Origin: an uncultured Clostridia bacterium
GTDB taxonomy: Bacteria; Bacillota; Clostridia; Oscillospirales; Acutalibacteraceae
Assembly: GCA_944384985.1 (NCBI GenBank)
Contig: CALWVM010000022.1
Coordinates: 1 to 32,352, forward strand
Reading direction: 5' to 3'
DNA length: 32,352 nt
This document shows positions 32,249 through 32,352 of this stretch, in pieces. The translations under genes were made by a program, and so were the position numbers. Positions within the stretch are counted from its first letter, which is position 1. Each line of letters opens with the position of its first letter. Under the pieces are notes generated by a model. The model worked only from the letters and a program-made list of their open reading frames with translations, was not told the DNA's origin and did not search any database.

Positions 32249-32352
32249 GGATTCTTGTCAAAATCATATTTGGAAGTGTAGGTGTTACAATGATGTGTGA
32301 CAAATAAGAAAAAAGATAGCGAATAGAAAGGACCTGTGTTAAGGTAGAGTTG
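32249..32352. other. Right window edge, upstream region of an unseen gene
   Basis: No coding region is visible. On plus, TGTTACA and TGTGACA words (32284-32302) and a purine-rich GAAAGGA stretch suggest the regulatory region of a rightward gene beyond the window, but no start codon with an open frame can be fixed. Confidence 0.35.

Overview
The window looks like a chromosomal segment of a Gram-positive, low-to-middle GC Clostridia bacterium, most likely an Oscillospiraceae/Ruminococcaceae-type gut anaerobe. Reasons: consensus sigma-A promoters, strong GGAGG ribosome binding sites, a DnaE1-type polymerase III alpha subunit, the Lon-YsxC gene pair, PlsY, a type I dockerin on a cell-wall hydrolase, and a biotin-dependent sodium-pumping decarboxylase. 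The taxonomic placement is inference. No phage, insertion sequence, CRISPR array or integration junction is visible.

Layout. (1) 104-7947, minus strand: a tight operon lon - ysxC - lysA-like - dnaE, driven by a good promoter at 7994-8022. (2) 8154-10720, plus: promoter, a ~200-nt leader, then serC and serA (two steps of serine synthesis from 3-phosphoglycerate) and a clear terminator. (3) 10813-12838: a membrane-anchored XRE regulator (plus) converging on a DnaQ-like exonuclease with a C-terminal zinc ribbon (minus). They share a bidirectional terminator that also encodes the last codons of the exonuclease. The exonuclease has an attenuator-like leader. (4) 13002-13714: two half-size TauE/SafE permease genes. 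(5) 13720-18609: a promoter, a membrane-anchored clan GH-A glycosidase with carbohydrate-binding-like domains, then an Old-Yellow-Enzyme-family Fe-S flavoenzyme and a hairpin. (6) 18689-22620: a four-gene Na+-translocating decarboxylase operon (alpha, gamma, biotin carrier, beta) in which the biotin carrier has two complete biotinyl domains. (7) 22660-22838, minus: tRNA-Leu(CAA) with its own promoter and terminator. (8) 22956-26070, minus: metallophosphoesterase - macrodomain protein - [terminator/attenuator] - vWA protein. (9) 26170-31196, minus: three exported cell-wall glycan/peptide hydrolases (GHL10/DigH-like, amidase_3, dockerin-bearing glucosaminidase) ending in one terminator. (10) 31214-32246: DUF1294 membrane protein (plus) overlapping tail-to-tail with plsY (minus). 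The likely plsY terminator lies inside the DUF1294 coding sequence.

How the parts fit. Most of the window is housekeeping: replication, proteolysis, ribosome assembly, amino-acid and phospholipid synthesis. The less routine parts are the double-biotinyl sodium pump, the macrodomain/vWA/phosphoesterase cluster, the three-enzyme peptidoglycan turnover operon with a dockerin, the glycosidase plus ene-reductase pair, and two cases where an intrinsic terminator directly abuts a ribosome binding site (exonuclease and vWA genes). All functions are read from sequence motifs; no database search was possible.
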